A stretch of 64,000 nucleotides of DNA from Symsagittifera roscoffensis (lineage: Eukaryota > Xenacoelomorpha > Acoela > Convolutidae), in the NCBI RefSeq assembly GCF_963678635.1, contig NC_087069.1, positions 19,752,660-19,816,659 of the forward strand, in the 5' to 3' direction. The translations under genes were made by a program, and so were the position numbers. The notes under the pieces are model-generated. The model had not been told where the DNA came from. It worked only from the letters and a program-made list of their open reading frames with translations, and searched no databases. Of the stretch, positions 21,382 through 34,430 are shown piece by piece; the first letter of the stretch is position 1; every line of letters starts with the position of its first letter.

Positions 21382-22859
21382 TGCAATTAAGTTCATGCAT
21401 ATCAGTCTAGTTTATCAATAAGATACTTATTCCGGAACATTTAATACAAAACAAAGCGCTAGATTTTCTGAATTGAAGGATTGTACCAAAAATTGGCTCT
21501 TTTGCATTGTAGCTCTACAGAATTTCACAATCATCTTTCAATGTAAATATTTCGTGGTGGGGCCATAATGTTTTTGATAACGAGTTTTGGAACCGACATT
21601 AGGGAACTTGAAATCAGGTAACAGATAAAGGTTAGTTGATTCAGTTCATCTAGTGTTCGCTATCAGTTAAAACTAATAATCAAGAGTTGGGTTTTGGTTG
21701 TGTAGTTTTCGACCATTCAGTCATTCAGTTTGTCAAAAAGTAAATTTCACCGGGAAGTTTTTTCCGATTAGGAAAGATTATCAGGTTTGATGGAAAATAT
21801 CCAGACAACCGATAAGCGCATGCGAAGTACAGGCACGAAAATTTTTTCTAGTAGTTACTTTTTTTGCAAAAATAAGAATCAGTAAAACTTACAAACATAC
21901 ATAGAAAAATTTCTAACCCGTTTTTAATTGGGCTTTTCTTTCTGTTGTTTAAGCTGAACTTCTATTCTTCCCAACCACATGAACAAATACTCTTTGCATC
22001 CAAAAAATAACGGTGTTTTTGTGGTTTTTTGCACACTTTCTGCCTGAAAAAATTTAATATTATGATTATTAATATCATTCCAAAAATGCCCAGTTAGGCT
22101 TCATCAGCTGTTTTTGATGCTTAGACAGAGAATGAAAAGTTATTTTTAAAAACTTAAAATAACATAAGATTATCTTTTTCTAAATTTCAAGATTCATCGT
22201 TTCAAGATTCAATGGGCCTATAAAAATCAGTTCTCAAGAACTCGCTTATTAAATACAGTCTTAAACTGCTGACACCGAATTGTAATTAGTCATACGCACG
22301 TATTCAATATGTCTCACATGAGCACTAAATCAAGGTTTAAAAGAGTTAATTTTTTTAAAGAAATAAATGAATAAAATTCCATTTGTTTTTTTTCACATAT
22401 GCCACCAAAATCTCACAAACAATATGCTAATTTGTTCAGATAAATTGTAGAGACTTGAGTGTCCAAACAAGTTTTTCTCGAGTTGATGGAATTGCACGCA
22501 AGTTTTGTTTCGAGTTGGTGTGTCTATAAACTGGTTTTTCTATAATTGGTTTAATATGAGTAAAAAACTTGAATGTTAAGATTGTTATGTTCATCTCAGA
22601 AATATAAACAACAAATTTTAATTCGGAGCTCGTAGTCGAAATTAATACACAAAATCTTAATGAATTCGCAGCCATAATTTAGCCCCAATGTTTTGAAAAA
22701 TTACAAAAAACACAAAAAAAATTTGCCACCATGAATGGACCAAGGAATTTCTCGAGTGGCAGGATTGTAAAAAAATGCACCAAAAAGGACTTTTTTGCAA
22801 TTTGTAAAATGTTTTTTTTTTACCAAAAACTAAGGTTTTTTCTTAGCGCGTTTTTCTTA

Positions 22860-23260
22860 TCTTAAAACACATCATTATTGGCACCGAAAGCGCCTAAAGA
22901 AAAAATCGAAGGTCGTATGGTCAAAAATGGATGTCCTGTAAAAAATAAAGAGAAGACTTTTAGTGTGGCGAGGTTTTTCCAAATCCAGAAAGGAGGAGCA
23001 TCCGCCACACTCCTAAATCCATTATAGGACCAATGAGAGCAAAACATGGGGCGATCACGGGAGCTCAATTTGGTATGTTGCAAAACGAACTATGTTGCGA
23101 CCGTCACGACCCAAAACGGGCTGTTGTGGCCATAGTGGCCCAAAGCATAGATGGCACGATTTTGAGCAACCCAAAAGGGACTACACATTTGCACAAGCGA
23201 GAAAAATCTGCGCGGTTTTCGCGAACTCAAGAGCTAACTCGCAACTTTGCTTAAGTTTAA
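22860..23260. other. G+C-richer island, probably an unclassified repeat
   Basis: It stands out from its surroundings with CCAATGAGAGCAAAACATGG, CCGTCACGACCCAAAACGGG and a palindrome-like GGCCATAGTGGCC. Short frames are open on both strands over the same bases, which argues for repeat composition rather than a gene. No terminal repeats located. Confidence 0.3.
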
Positions 23261-24839
23261 CCTCGGTGTGACTGAGAATTTTTGGCCACGAGATGATCAA
23301 ATTGCCTGAAATTTTCAATAAGGAATTCATATTGCAATGAGGTATCGAAAACTTGTGATTAAAACCTGTTCAGTTTAATAAAAATTGGAGTTTCAGGTGC
23401 AATTGCGACTGAGTATTTCAAGCTACTTCTGTCAGTGAAAGTGTAGATTAGAAACTAAAACTTAGGACTCAGATTTTAATAAGTGTTTTAATAATTCCGG
23501 CTCAGATAAACTCACGAAACGCGTTAAAAAAGTTTTTAATTGAAGGGTATTTGAAATGAAGTAGAGAAATGTAGGGTAGATAGACTTAGATTAAATTGTT
23601 ACTTAGGGTACATTGTTTTATGTAACAGTCGCCCAGAAATTACACAGCGACGGAAGATAGAAAAAGTCCCCATTGACGACTGGCTGACATCAGTTACCTA
23701 ATTCTATGCGTTTCTCGCCGTCGCAACCTAGCCAGTTGATTTTTGGTATGTTTAAGGGCTAATCATCGTGTTACAGCTTGTAGGCCACAGCTAAACGATT
23801 TTTACTTAGTTTTCGTTTACCTATGAGAATAACCACAGGGCTGGGTCTCGGATTCCCAGGCAACGTGATTTTTACTAAAAACAGGGCTAAAAACCATATC
23901 TATAATTGTTTTAGTGACAGTGATACAATGGATTCATTAGAAACCGATTGACTCTTTCCTTGCCCTCATCTATTTATGCTTTGGAATAAAAAATATTATG
24001 GAGTTAAATTAGATCCATTCAGGGCATTACAGCAGCTAAAAGTGTACAAATGTTAGTGAAATAGTTTCTAGGCGCCGGGAGTTCAATTTTTTTTACTGAG
24101 AGATAACATTGTTATATTTTCCCCCTCTGCCCGTGAGGGTTCGGATCCATCCCGATTATGCCATTCAACCCTCCGGCTCCACTTGATTTCGTGATTAAGT
24201 GAAGTGGTTTATCACGTACGCGTGACGTGTCAAGAGTCTTCGCTTCAGCATCTCAATGTGTCTTCGTTCTCTCTTATGACCCACTGTTTCTCGTTTTTTA
24301 TTCGGCTTCTATGTGTTTGACACTTCGTGACCAAAAAAAGGCCAGTTCAGCGTTTCTCAGAAAGATTCCTGTTCGATACGAAATTTTGAAAATTGAAAAA
24401 TTCAGAATATTCAGAATCGTCACATGAGAGCGCTTAAAGCCTTTTTTACATGCACCGAAAATTTTAGCTGCGCAATTCCAGGAAATTGCCAAAAAATAAG
24501 ATTAGGATCAATTGTTCCGCTACTTTTTTTGTATCAAAAATTTGATTCCTCAAAAATTAATTGTATTTTTTAGCTCTTTGTTTTAAGACCGTGTGTTATG
24601 GGTATAATTATCGCATCATGGCAAAACAGCCGATGCAAGTTGAAATCTTATATTTAAACCAGGCAGGATTGAGTAATAACAGTGGCTAGCACAAGAAGTT
24701 TTGACTGGGAAAGTTATTTAAACTTTTTGTAAATTTTTTGGAACGTTTCGAGCTAAAATTTGCTTTCATTAACACCAGAAGCACTCCGACAAAGTTTTGT
24801 AGTTTTGCTCAGCCGAATTTGATTCTTGAAAATGAGCAC

Positions 24840-25330
24840 CCCTGAATGTTCCGACTGCCCTTCAAGGTCTATTGAGCCGTAATAACTTGAAACAAATTAA
24901 ATGTAATTAAATAAAAAGAAATTTAAAAAAAAATGAGATTTTTGTGAAAAGCATCCCCACACACGCCATATAAAGTACAAAGTGATAGATTTCTCTCCTA
25001 TTAACAAAATTAATATGGCATATAGTCTTCCTTGAACAATTTAGAACGATTTCTAAGACGGATTAATTCTCCGCTTACGCGTTCATAACGCTAAATCTAT
25101 CGCGCGTTAATTGTCCCAAATTTGCCGAAACGGCAATCTTTAAACCCCAATAACTTTGCGAAAAACGATCACAGGTGAAATATTTTTTTCAAATTTGAGC
25201 TCAGGGCTTCAATACCTTTCGAATGCTATTAGAAAGGTTCCGTCAAAACTGGCTAGTTAAAAAGTCGACATTTGTCTGAAGAAAAGCCCAAAGCAGGGTC
25301 TTTTAGTGCTGTGGGAGAAAGCTGCCCCCC
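24840..25330 (+). repeat. Second copy of the 7.5-7.9 kb dispersed repeat
   Basis: In the same order and orientation as 7515-7900: GAATGTTCCGACTGCC, GTAATAAC, an A-rich spacer, GACGGATTAA with CGCTTACGCG, GCGTTAATTGTCCCAAATT, ACAGGTGAAATAT, GAGCTCAGG and CTAGTTAAAAAGTCG. The shared stretch starts within what I called the LTR edge at 7562, so the boundary between LTR and this repeat is not settled. Confidence 0.65.
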
Positions 25331-28300
25331 CCCTCCCCCGTAAAATCGTCAAAATCCTAGATCCACCCCTGACCTCAACCAAATGAAAATCATTCAAACT
25401 AAAATATAAATAAAACTTGCGTGAAGCTAAAATTTTTGTCCTGATGAAAGTATAGAGCGCTTTCATCACTTGTAAAGTTATTAAAAAGAGATCACATTTC
25501 AAAGGTTACATAATACAATTACGTCGTATATTACTTAGATGGAGCCCTATTATCCTGGTGAATTAATATTTGAGTATTTTTTTGTGTTGTAATGTGAGAG
25601 CAACTTGTTTAAACAAGGTGCAAACATTTTTGGCGCCTCGAAATAAAACTGCAAAAAAATAGTACTAATTTATATTTATAAACGCTATTGTATAAGATAG
25701 GAACAAAGCGGTTGTAGTATTTTTAAATAAGACATCTTGAATACCAGAAAATTGTCTTTTTGTTTAGAATATCAATTATGGATTAAATCGGGTGCCGTTT
25801 TTTCAGCAAAAGTTGAGCGATTTTCCCGAGTAAAGAACTTGAACTTGAAATTTGTAAGTTTTGTGAGACGTTTTGTTTTGAAAGTACTCAAAAGTGTTCA
25901 CGTGTTTTGGAACCGCAATTTTTTATATAATGGAGAATAAAACCGACTTGAATATTTCATCACTTAGATTAAAAGGGTAACAAAGGGTTCTTTAGCTCTT
26001 CTTTAGTTCACCTTTTTAGCGCTACACTTGAAAAAGCAATGTGTATAAAGAGTCTATTCAAAAATTTCATATTTAATTAATTGCTTAAAATTAACCGAGC
26101 CTCAGATCTATGCTAAATGGAGCTAGGAAAAGCAAAAAAGTTCCGAAAAACAACAAAAAATAAACATCTGAACTGGAAAAATACAAATTGTCTGGAGTTT
26201 ATAAAAAATACTGGAATCGGAAAAAAATGTACCATAAAGGTTCAAACTTCAACGATAGTTGAAATAATTGATTTTTTTTCTGTTTTTTGAGCGATGGAAG
26301 GTATTTTCGTAAATCTTTCTTTGATGCGGTCGAATTTAATCGATCAATTAAATCAAGAGCATTTATGACTTTTCCATCAACTTGAAATCACTCACTTAGT
26401 AATAAAAATTGTAAAACATCTAAATAATGCAGTTCTTTTGGTTAGATATCGCTAATTTATAAAAAATATTACATTGGCAATTTTTTCCCTGATTTGCGAA
26501 ATAATCTTTCGAAACCGCGTGCTATAAATATTAAAACAAGCATTGTTAAAAAAGGTATAAATGGGAGAATTAAGGTGTAAAATCGATTAAGATAATTAAT
26601 ATAATTGGCGAACAGCAATCAATTCAAGAGTTCTTGGGGGTACTTGAAAAAAGCACGCGCTCTGATTCCCCGAAGGAAATATGGGAGGCAATTATGATAA
26701 AAACACCTTGGAATTATGGAATTATAACACCTTACTTGCAACCATTCAACTTATTTTGAAAACCGCCAGAAAAATAGTTTTGTGGAAAAAATAATATAAG
26801 GAAAAAATAACCTTAAGGGTAGAAAAAAACTACTCGTATCAGAAAGAAACATAGATTGTTCTACCCACAGAGGCATCAAGTTTTTCTCGAGCGAAGAGCA
26901 GTTTTCGTTGGTTCTTTTTTCTTTTGAAATCAATATTTTGGACTCTAAATTATTAGGAAGACCCTAAATATTGGGGTTTTTCAAAAATTTTGACAAATTG
27001 CCCTTTATTATAGCATGTTCTGGCGCCTTATCAAATTTCTAAGGTTGATCGACCAAAAGTGGATATTGTAAAATCAAAATCAAACGAGACCTATGGGTGG
27101 CTGGGTGGCGGCCATGAGCTTGGTTTTTGAGATGAAGCATAAAGCAGGTGTCTCCTACGTAAAGTGTAAAGATGTTGAGCGTATATATAAGAAAACCAAA
27201 ATTGAAAACTGCCATTTTTGTAAACTCCAAATAGTTTCACTTTTGATCTCAGAGCGGCAATACAATAAAAAGATAAGAAAAAAGCGTCTCAAAACTTTCA
27301 ATTCGATTGCTCATTTTGGTCTGGAGAAATATTACACCGATCATGAATTTTCCGCAGTTTTTTCAGGAGGTCAGACGAAAAAAGCTTAGCTTTATGACAT
27401 TCTATTAATGAGTAATTACAGTTCAATATTGAATAATTAGAGGAGTTGATTCCAGGAAATTCTTCCCGGATCGAGATATACTTTGCAACGTCAATTTCAT
27501 CCAAAGTTTTGTGATGTTTTGACTGGTTTGGGTTTTTTTAATTTTAAAAATCGGAGCCAGCGAGTTGTGGTTACAATCTATTAATCAATACACTGCCGAT
27601 TCAATTTATCCAGACGAAACGAATAAAACAAAAAAAAATCTAGCAAAATGAGTTATACCAAAAAATGATGAACCCAAAACATTCTAAGCAGTAATTTTTT
27701 GGTTTTTGGTTTTTTCAGTCTTCGAAAACTACGCCAGAGCTACCAGGCGTAAAGCAGAAGGGTCCTCTCTTGCTAACGTCAAACAAAAATTAAAATGAGT
27801 ATTATTTCTAAAACTTTGAAGAAAACATTTTCAACGTTTTATTTAATAATTATGTTTTCTTTTCTTGCTATCAAACAAAACTAAGAATAAGCCATTTTAA
27901 AAAACTTTTGGGCTACATATGAGGCTTTTTTGGTATAAGATCAGCAATTGTGGCTCTGGTGTGGTTTTTTTTTTACTAAAAAGACCAAAAAATTAAATTT
28001 TTAGCACAATTTTTAAGTAAGTTTTGTCTTTTTAACAATTTTTAGCCAATTCAATATAAGAAAAACAGTTTTTAAATTTCATATTTTTTTACAATTGGTC
28101 CTGAGAACGTGATCAGCACTGATAGTGTGAAGCATTCAGAGGAATTGAAAAATTCCTGATAAAGCAGCAAAGTTTCGCGATGTATTTCAAGGAACATAGA
28201 ATAGAAACTTGTGGTGAAACATACAAAGGGTTTAGGGATGGATCGTGGATTTTCAGCAGGGAGATTTTTAAAAAACACTTGCATTTTTTTTCGCTTTTTG

Positions 28301-29384
28301 GCAAATTTTACGAGAATTTTATGGCCAAACTTTTGCTCAATTTAAACCCGTGTTTCAATTTTTTTTTTTGATTATTCGTGATTTTTTTGTCGCGTAGTAA
28401 CGTTTTCTCCGACTTTAAAAGCCATTGCATAAAGTGAGTACCTCGACCGGCTTGGTTGTTGTGAGATTTAGAGCTAGGTTTTCTTTTTTCAGAGATCGTA
28501 GCACGTCTTCGGCAACATATCGCAGCTCACAGCTATCGCAAAATGAAAAATTCTTGTTGCTAAACAATTTTTAACGATGCGTCTTTATGTTCGTCCTGTG
28601 TCACTCCTCTTTGTTTGGTCAAGGTTGACTTAGAATAGAATAGAGGAAAAAACTACATCGTTTGCGATAACATTATGAAGTGACGTCATAGGCCTTGTTT
28701 TAAGCCATATAATTTGGTTTATGCAAGCTATTACCTCTTTGATTTGTTTTCAAAATTAATCAAATCACTGATTTTCATTCAAACATCAAAAAATCTTACT
28801 CAAGTTGTTCTAAAGATAATTTTTTTTTATTTATTTATTTAAATTTTTTTGAGTTATATTTTAAAATTAAAATTTTGGATTAATTTTTTACTTTTGAACA
28901 AATCAGTTGAAAACAGCATAATTTTCTTAATCATTCGAATAATGAAATTGGAACAGTTAAAACTTCCATTGCATGTACAGTTTGCTTTGAAGAAGAAAAG
29001 TTAAAGCAATTCTACAAGAGCTGGCAATTTTGAAAACTATTAGATTAGTTCTTGTCAGAAAACTGAGAGCTGTAAGGCATCACGTTGTCGATTCAATTTC
29101 AATCATTTGTACATGCTAATAGGAAAGTTTTTTAAAATTAATATTCTGCCAGATGAATTGTTATCCAGAAATTTAATTGTTACGCTTCTTTTGCTAAATA
29201 ATTCGGCTACAAAATAACAAAAAAACTCAGCTTGAAGTACACTAAATTAAATCCAGCTATTTCACTTGGATCTTACACTTATTGTAATATATCGCCAAAC
29301 ACTTACTTCCACTTATTCTATCCAAAAAGAATAAAGAAAAAAAGAAACAAAAAGTTAGAACAGCAGCCTGCTTTGTCAATTTTA
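25330..29384. other. A/T-rich DNA without a supportable gene
   Basis: Only short low-complexity frames. A less A/T-rich stretch at about 27,080-27,190 (GGGTGGCTGGGTGGCGGCCA) has a 98-codon plus frame beginning inside it. Most of that frame lies in Lys/Phe-rich sequence and I do not credit it. Confidence 0.5.
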
Positions 29385-30710
29385 TGGTTTCGAGATAAGA
29401 TTTGGGTTTTCAAAACAAATTTTGATCAATTATCTTAAGTTAGTTCTTACAATAAAAAGAATTTCATCTCCCAAAACACTATCAATTGTTCAAATTTGGC
29501 GTATTTTGAGTCTCATAGGGTAATAATTAGGGCAAAATGGTTGCCTCCTAATTTTTAAAGAATTTTGAGCAGGAGTAGAATCAAGAGAACTTAGTAATTC
29601 GGGCGTTTATTATCTCAAATTGACCAAACTGACAATTTGCATTCCCCATTTTGCATGCCGATTTGAAAAACAATCAAAGGTAAGTATATTTCAAAATAAG
29701 AACAAAACTTTAATAAATTTTGGACATTTTTTTTTAACAAAACCTGACAAAAACGGCCTCCTAAGAAAAATATTTGCCTCGGGAAAAAAAAGAATCCGAG
29801 CATAATGATACGTCACGGAACAAAAAGATTGCTCGCATCAGGGCAAATTTTTCGTGTGCCCATTAAGCTCTAACTAATTAACTATCTTTAATGCAAATGA
29901 GAAATAGATAAAGTTTCGAAACAAATGACCATTATTAGATTTTTCTTGATTTTATCAAATACTTCCCTCATTCGCTAAGCAAAGTAAATATTGCTGAGGA
30001 AAAAGTAAAAAATAAACCAGCATATAGCAGCGTAAGAAGTAATTGCAGAAAATCAAATCGGGTAACAAAAAACCACATGCCCGAAACATATTGCAAGATG
30101 ATTGTCATCAATTAGCCAAATTTCAAACCGCCAAACTTCACGCCATAACTTCACCAAGTAATGAGAGGTGAATTTTTTCTAAAATCAAACTCAAGTCGTC
30201 CGCTCGTTACCGATATTTTAAAATTTTTTCAAAAAGTAGAATAGAAGTCTGAAATTAGACAAAAAAGCCAAACCGGGCAAAAATTTTTACGATTCAAAAA
30301 TTTGCTAAAGAGTAATAAGAAATTGGCTCTTTTGATCATTTTGCACGCCTTTTAGCATCAAGCAGAAACCAACCTCTTCTATAAACCTTAAACTAAACCT
30401 TTTGGGTCAAAATTTCCTTAAAAAGTTATCGCTTTTAACATAGCCCTCTTTAAAAACAGCCCAACTTGGATTAAGTTTTGATTTTAAAATTGTTTAATTA
30501 CAAAATGTTTGTTTTTAGATTGAACTTGATATGATAAAATTAGGGAGGCATGAATGCCAAACAAACCTCTAAAAACGACCACAACACCTGAAAAATTAAA
30601 GAAAAGAAATCAGAAATAATGTCAGATGTTCAACAAACAATTAAAAGTAAAAAAAAAACCTAAGAAAATTGTTAATTAAACTGATTAGCTTCGATCTTTT
30701 CTACAGGTAA
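29385..30710 (+). repeat. Upstream block of BEL/Pao copy A (LTR-like)
   Basis: 29385-30710 is repeated as 34431-35690. Its right two thirds (from CCCATTAAGCTCTAA near 29864) also match 33745-34430, 37365-38150 and 41255-42040, the blocks downstream of the integrase tail. Occurring on both sides of an internal region is what LTRs do. Exact termini are uncertain. TTTTCTACA at about 30,700 is a candidate CA end; the left end may be TGGTTTCGAG at 29386 or lie further right. Confidence 0.55.
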
Positions 30711-31031
30711 CTCAACTCAGCTGAACTTAATTGAGAAATGCAAGTTGTGATATAGGGCTTGAAACTGCAAGAATAATTTTGGTTTGAGGTTTGTGATTCC
30801 AATTTTTTCTTATAACAATCAAATTTTCTCAGAAGTCCTCCTGGTTCTTTTTCTTCTGATACCAGAACTTATTGTTTTTTTGCTTTTTAAATAAAAGAAT
30901 GAACGAACAGATTTTAAAACTACCCGAATAGGCAAAAACACAAATTTTGGTTGATTTGAATATATGAACAAAAAAGAACCAGAGAAGTTCAAAACTAAAA
31001 ATAAATCAAATTGGCGTAGCCAGGATTAAAG

Positions 31032-31247
31032 TTGATTGGTAAGTATAAACTTCCGATCAAAATCAAAATGAAAAATGAGAGATTTGAGGCGAAGTTTTTA
31101 GACAATCACTATTTTTCATTGACTAAGTGTTTGCAATCCAGAGTTTTCAGTGCGCGGGTCTCTGATTTTTTTTTCAATAATGATTTCAAATTTGTTACTG
31201 ATGCTCAGCTAAATCTAGACAAAATCGCTCTTTATTCTTATCCCTAA
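31032..31247 (+). CDS. Repeated 71-codon ORF in the BEL/Pao unit, function unknown
   Basis: The same 71-residue product is encoded, identically, at 36007-36222. Degenerate versions lie at 38512-38720 and 42290-42495. It is basic at the start (KYKLPIKIKMKNERFEAKF) and ends LNLDKIALYSYP. It sits upstream of the RNase H-like segment, where BEL/Pao pol would have the RT C-terminal region, but I cannot match it to that. Identity between copies more likely reflects recent DNA duplication than protein-level selection. Confidence 0.35.
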   Translation: MIGKYKLPIKIKMKNERFEAKFLDNHYFSLTKCLQSRVFSARVSDFFFNNDFKFVTDAQLNLDKIALYSYP

Positions 31248-31605
31248 CAATTTGGTGTAAATCTTTTGATTAGAGCAACACTAGCTGAAACGGGTAATAT
31301 GTCATCTTCGAAAAAGTTCTGACTATGAATGAAGTTTTTCCTAAAAACTACAGTTTATTGTGAGTAAGGTAATTTGAAAGTATGTCCAATTCTCGATAGG
31401 TCCGTCAAAATCCCATAAAAAAGCTCAATTAATTAGAGTTGACACTTTTTTTGAGAGAGTTAATTTTCACCAATCTAGAGAAAAAAAAGTTTTTTTTTGT
31501 TCACCAATCGCTGATGTCACTAGAGGGCATTTGTATATCCAGCCAAACTAAAAAACCAAAGAGCCACAGCTTCTTTTTATTCTCAGAGTCGAGAAACACA
31601 TTGTT

Positions 31606-31848
31606 ATGTACCAACAATTTTTCACAGATGCTTCTCATTTCACCATGGCAGCTTGCATAATTATCCGAATTTCGAACAAAAAGCATAAAAAGGGTTCATT
31701 CATGATTAGAAGAACTAAAGGAAAAAGCAAATTATCGTTTGTTCGAACAAAAATAAGGAAATACTGTCAAAAACAAACGTTCAACAGTGGCACCAACTAC
31801 CAGGTTACAGGAACCCAGCTTCAGGATGTTTTCCGCTACAAGATGTGA
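31606..31848 (+). pseudogene. BEL/Pao RNase H-like segment, copy A
   Basis: The frame carries FFTDASHFTMAACIIIRI, matching the first catalytic strand of BEL/Pao RNase H (H.F.DAS..A.AA..Y.R). It continues with a basic stretch where the family has the ..F..AKT+.AP segment. Equivalent frames are at 39118-39321 (C), 42893-43096 (D) and 43671-43919 (E, reading VFTDASPFAKAACMSIQV, closest to the family). Upstream coding (31439-31660) is in another frame, so the gene is broken here. Confidence 0.65.
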
Positions 31849-32109
31849 AACAAATTTGATTACAACCACCAGAAATTTGACTATCACCGGGAAAAATTTT
31901 GATCTGAATCACAGCGCAGCGAGACTCAAGTACGCAACAGGTTAACACAGAGTCTTTTTATTTCGACTGTGCAGCATAAGCAAAGACTATACTTTACGAG
32001 CAATCGCAAGAAACTAGCTTCCTCGCAAACTCAAAACACTAGCCTCCGGCAAACCATTGAACACCTTGCCACAGATAAGGCTTAAGACACCAAAGACGCT
32101 TTACTACCC

Positions 32110-32340
32110 TTATGACTAATAATGGATTTATTCGAAAACTTCACCAATTCCATGTGCAACTATGTATCCTATTATATTGCACGAAAATGAACCATCAATT
32201 GGACTGATAATTGAACAGGCTCATGATAAGTGCGTGCACCTCAGCACTATTTTTATACAGAACTACTTGCAGCAAAAGTAGTGATTTTGAGACTTACAAA
32301 AGCTTTGAGGCAAACTCATCATCATTGTTTCTTCTGCCGC
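32110..32340 (+). pseudogene. BEL/Pao integrase zinc-finger remnant, copy A (deleted)
   Basis: Corresponds to 44180-44440 of copy E, but lacks about 25-30 nt covering the DGNNVLVRGRLK motif and reads in several frames. Downstream, a frame gives RQTHHHCFFCRLFRSK, matching the C..C+ portion of the H2C2 finger. Copies C and D carry the same deletion (at about 39595 and 43370). Confidence 0.6.
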
Positions 32341-32371
32341 CTTTTTCGAAGTAAAGGATAATTTCTGTTTT

Positions 32372-32575
32372 ATGGCTAATCTATCTTCTCAGGGTTGCCA
32401 CGGCCCGGAAAATTATGCAATTCATTTCAAGAGAAATGGATTGGATAACACAAGTCCATCTACATCGCACGAAAACAAACTAAATACAAAAGTTACATTT
32501 AACTTTTCACCCGTCTTGCACTTTTCATTCACTAACACGCGTGCATTTCACTTGGAAGCCACAAAAAATCTCTGA
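32372..32575 (+). pseudogene. BEL/Pao integrase core start, copy A
   Basis: The frame begins MANLSSQGCHGPE, the MADLP..R segment that follows the BEL/Pao H2C2 finger. It ends FTNTRAFHLEATKNL, matching (C.T)TRAVHLE....LS, which carries part of the first integrase core strand. The upstream aspartate strand (VDY.GP) is degraded to LDNTSPS. Repeated at 39844-40047 and 44460-44699. Confidence 0.7.
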
Positions 32576-32989
32576 ACGGAAAACTGCTCAACAGCATTTC
32601 GAAGAATTATGACTTGAGACGGAGCAGGGAAACTAATTCATCAGTTAATGCAACATGTCCTGTAGCTGCTACTTATGCAACAGCCACTCAATTTCGACCA
32701 AGACCTTACTTTATTGATTTATGAAATAGCTACTCAATTTCGACCAAGACCTCATTTTAGTAGGATATGTGCCAGACTCGCCTCCGAAAAAGAACAAGCT
32801 CTTCTTATGAATTTGGGATCTGACAGTGTCTCAGGAGTTTTCTTTTCATCTCTAGTAGTCGAATGTGAAACTCTAAATAAATATACACCACTGATGATCA
32901 TTTACTACTTTCGCTCGGATGGCCATTCATGTACTCTCCTTCAAAGTGTTTCTACTCACAACCAAGCTCAAAAAAATTGACTACCAAAC

Positions 32990-33270
32990 CCTAGAAACTA
33001 ACAAAAGGTCGACTGGACATCTTTTGGAAATGACTACTCAAAGAATACGCTCTATTTTTGATCGAACGGAACGAGTGGATTCAAATAAGAAAGTATATAG
33101 GAAGCTAACTTTGTGTGTACTCTAAGCATTTGGAACAAGTGTAAGGTTTTTGAAGTGTCTACCGGTCCGGATGGCATCGCGCGCTCATGGGTAATCAAAA
33201 CTGTATTAGAAAAACTCACTTTGCCCGCTGTGAAACTTGACATAGTTGAAAGCAAAACTTTTTTTAGACC
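32990..33270 (+). pseudogene. BEL/Pao C-terminal DUF5641-like tail, copy A
   Basis: One frame reads GRLDIFWK, a TGA stop, then LLKEYALFLIERNEWIQIRK. This aligns with the FWKRW..EYL..L..R.KW motif at the start of DUF5641. Downstream, another frame gives GPDGIARSWVIKT...LPAVKLDIVE, matching the PG.DG.VRS..IKT....RP..KL..LE end. Equivalent segments are at 36637-36930 (B), 40480-40760 (C) and 45135-45430 (E). The same TGA is in all four. Confidence 0.75.
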
Positions 33271-33734
33271 TTTTAATCAGTCGTAGAACCAAGCCCCAAC
33301 CACTTTGATCTCCGTAACTTACTGCACTCCCCAAGGGTAATCATGATGAGAAAAAAATTCATAGAAATAACTTCAAAAAACAAATTCCAATTCATGATAA
33401 GTAGATAGAAAAAATCGATCAAATTTTTGAAAGATTTAATAGTTGACTTTTGACACGGTAACAAAGACACTTTATGGCACATGTACCTACAGTCTTAATT
33501 ACCAGCCAATGAAATTCTTGAATTGCAACTAAACCTTTTATTTAATTTTGAGCCACAATATTTAAGAATCGCTAGCTGGGAGCTGAAATTCACAACACAG
33601 TTAATTACTGAAAAGAATACTAAATGCTTAACAGAGTAGAAAACTGCAATTTAAACTTTTAATCCATTTTTCACTTCTCATGTCGAAAAAAATTCAATAT
33701 GCACATTTGCAAAAAAAATATTTTAATCTCCCCT

Positions 33735-34430
33735 CAGATCTCGCCCATTAAGCTCTAATCAACCAACTATCTTTTAAAGAAAAAGAAAAAAAGATAAAAT
33801 TTCAAAAAAAATGACTATTGTTCGATTTTTCTTCTTTACTTCAAATATTTCACTCACTTGAAAAGTAAATATTGCTTCTATCAGCATATAGAGCGTAAGA
33901 GCAATTGCAGAAAATAAAAATGGATAACAAAAAAACACTCGCCGAAACATCAAATCGGAAGATGATTGTCATCAATTAGCCAACCCCAAAACTCAAACCG
34001 CCAAACTTCACACCATAACTTCACGAAGTACTGACAGGTGAAATACTTTTTTTAAACTCAGGTCGTCCGGTCGTTGCCAATGGTATAAGTTTCTTTTCAA
34101 AAAAAGAATAGAAGGATCTTTGGATCATATTGTACGCATTTCAGCATCAAGCAGAAAAACTTTGTCTATCTCTTCCAGAAACCGTAAACTAAAATTTTTG
34201 GGTCAAAATTTACTAAAAAAGTATCGCTTTCATTTTGAAAAAATTACGTTTTTCTTTAAAAATAACCCAACTTGGATATGGAAATGGTTAAATAGTGTTG
34301 GCATAAATGCTAAGCGAACCCCTAAAAATGACCGCAACTCCTGAAAAATTAAACAAAAGAAATTAAAAATCATGTCAGATGTTCAACAAACATTTATTAG
34401 TCAATAATGTTAAGGAAAATGTTGAGATAT
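33735..34430 (+). repeat. LTR-like block between BEL/Pao copies A and B
   Basis: Follows about 450 bp of 3' untranslated-type sequence after the DUF5641-like tail. It matches 37365-38150 and 41255-42040, and partly 29864-30700. It ends abruptly at about 34430, where the sequence jumps to the equivalent of 29385 instead of continuing into TTAGCTTCGAT as copies B and C do. Confidence 0.55.

Noticed and set aside
21034-21421. ORFs spanning the N gaps (also 50170-50555)
   Set aside because: Translated through 200 undefined bases; no information.
24135-24160. tRNA-like T-arm (GGTTCGGATCC)
   Set aside because: The five-base stems around the loop do not pair and no anticodon or acceptor arm can be built.
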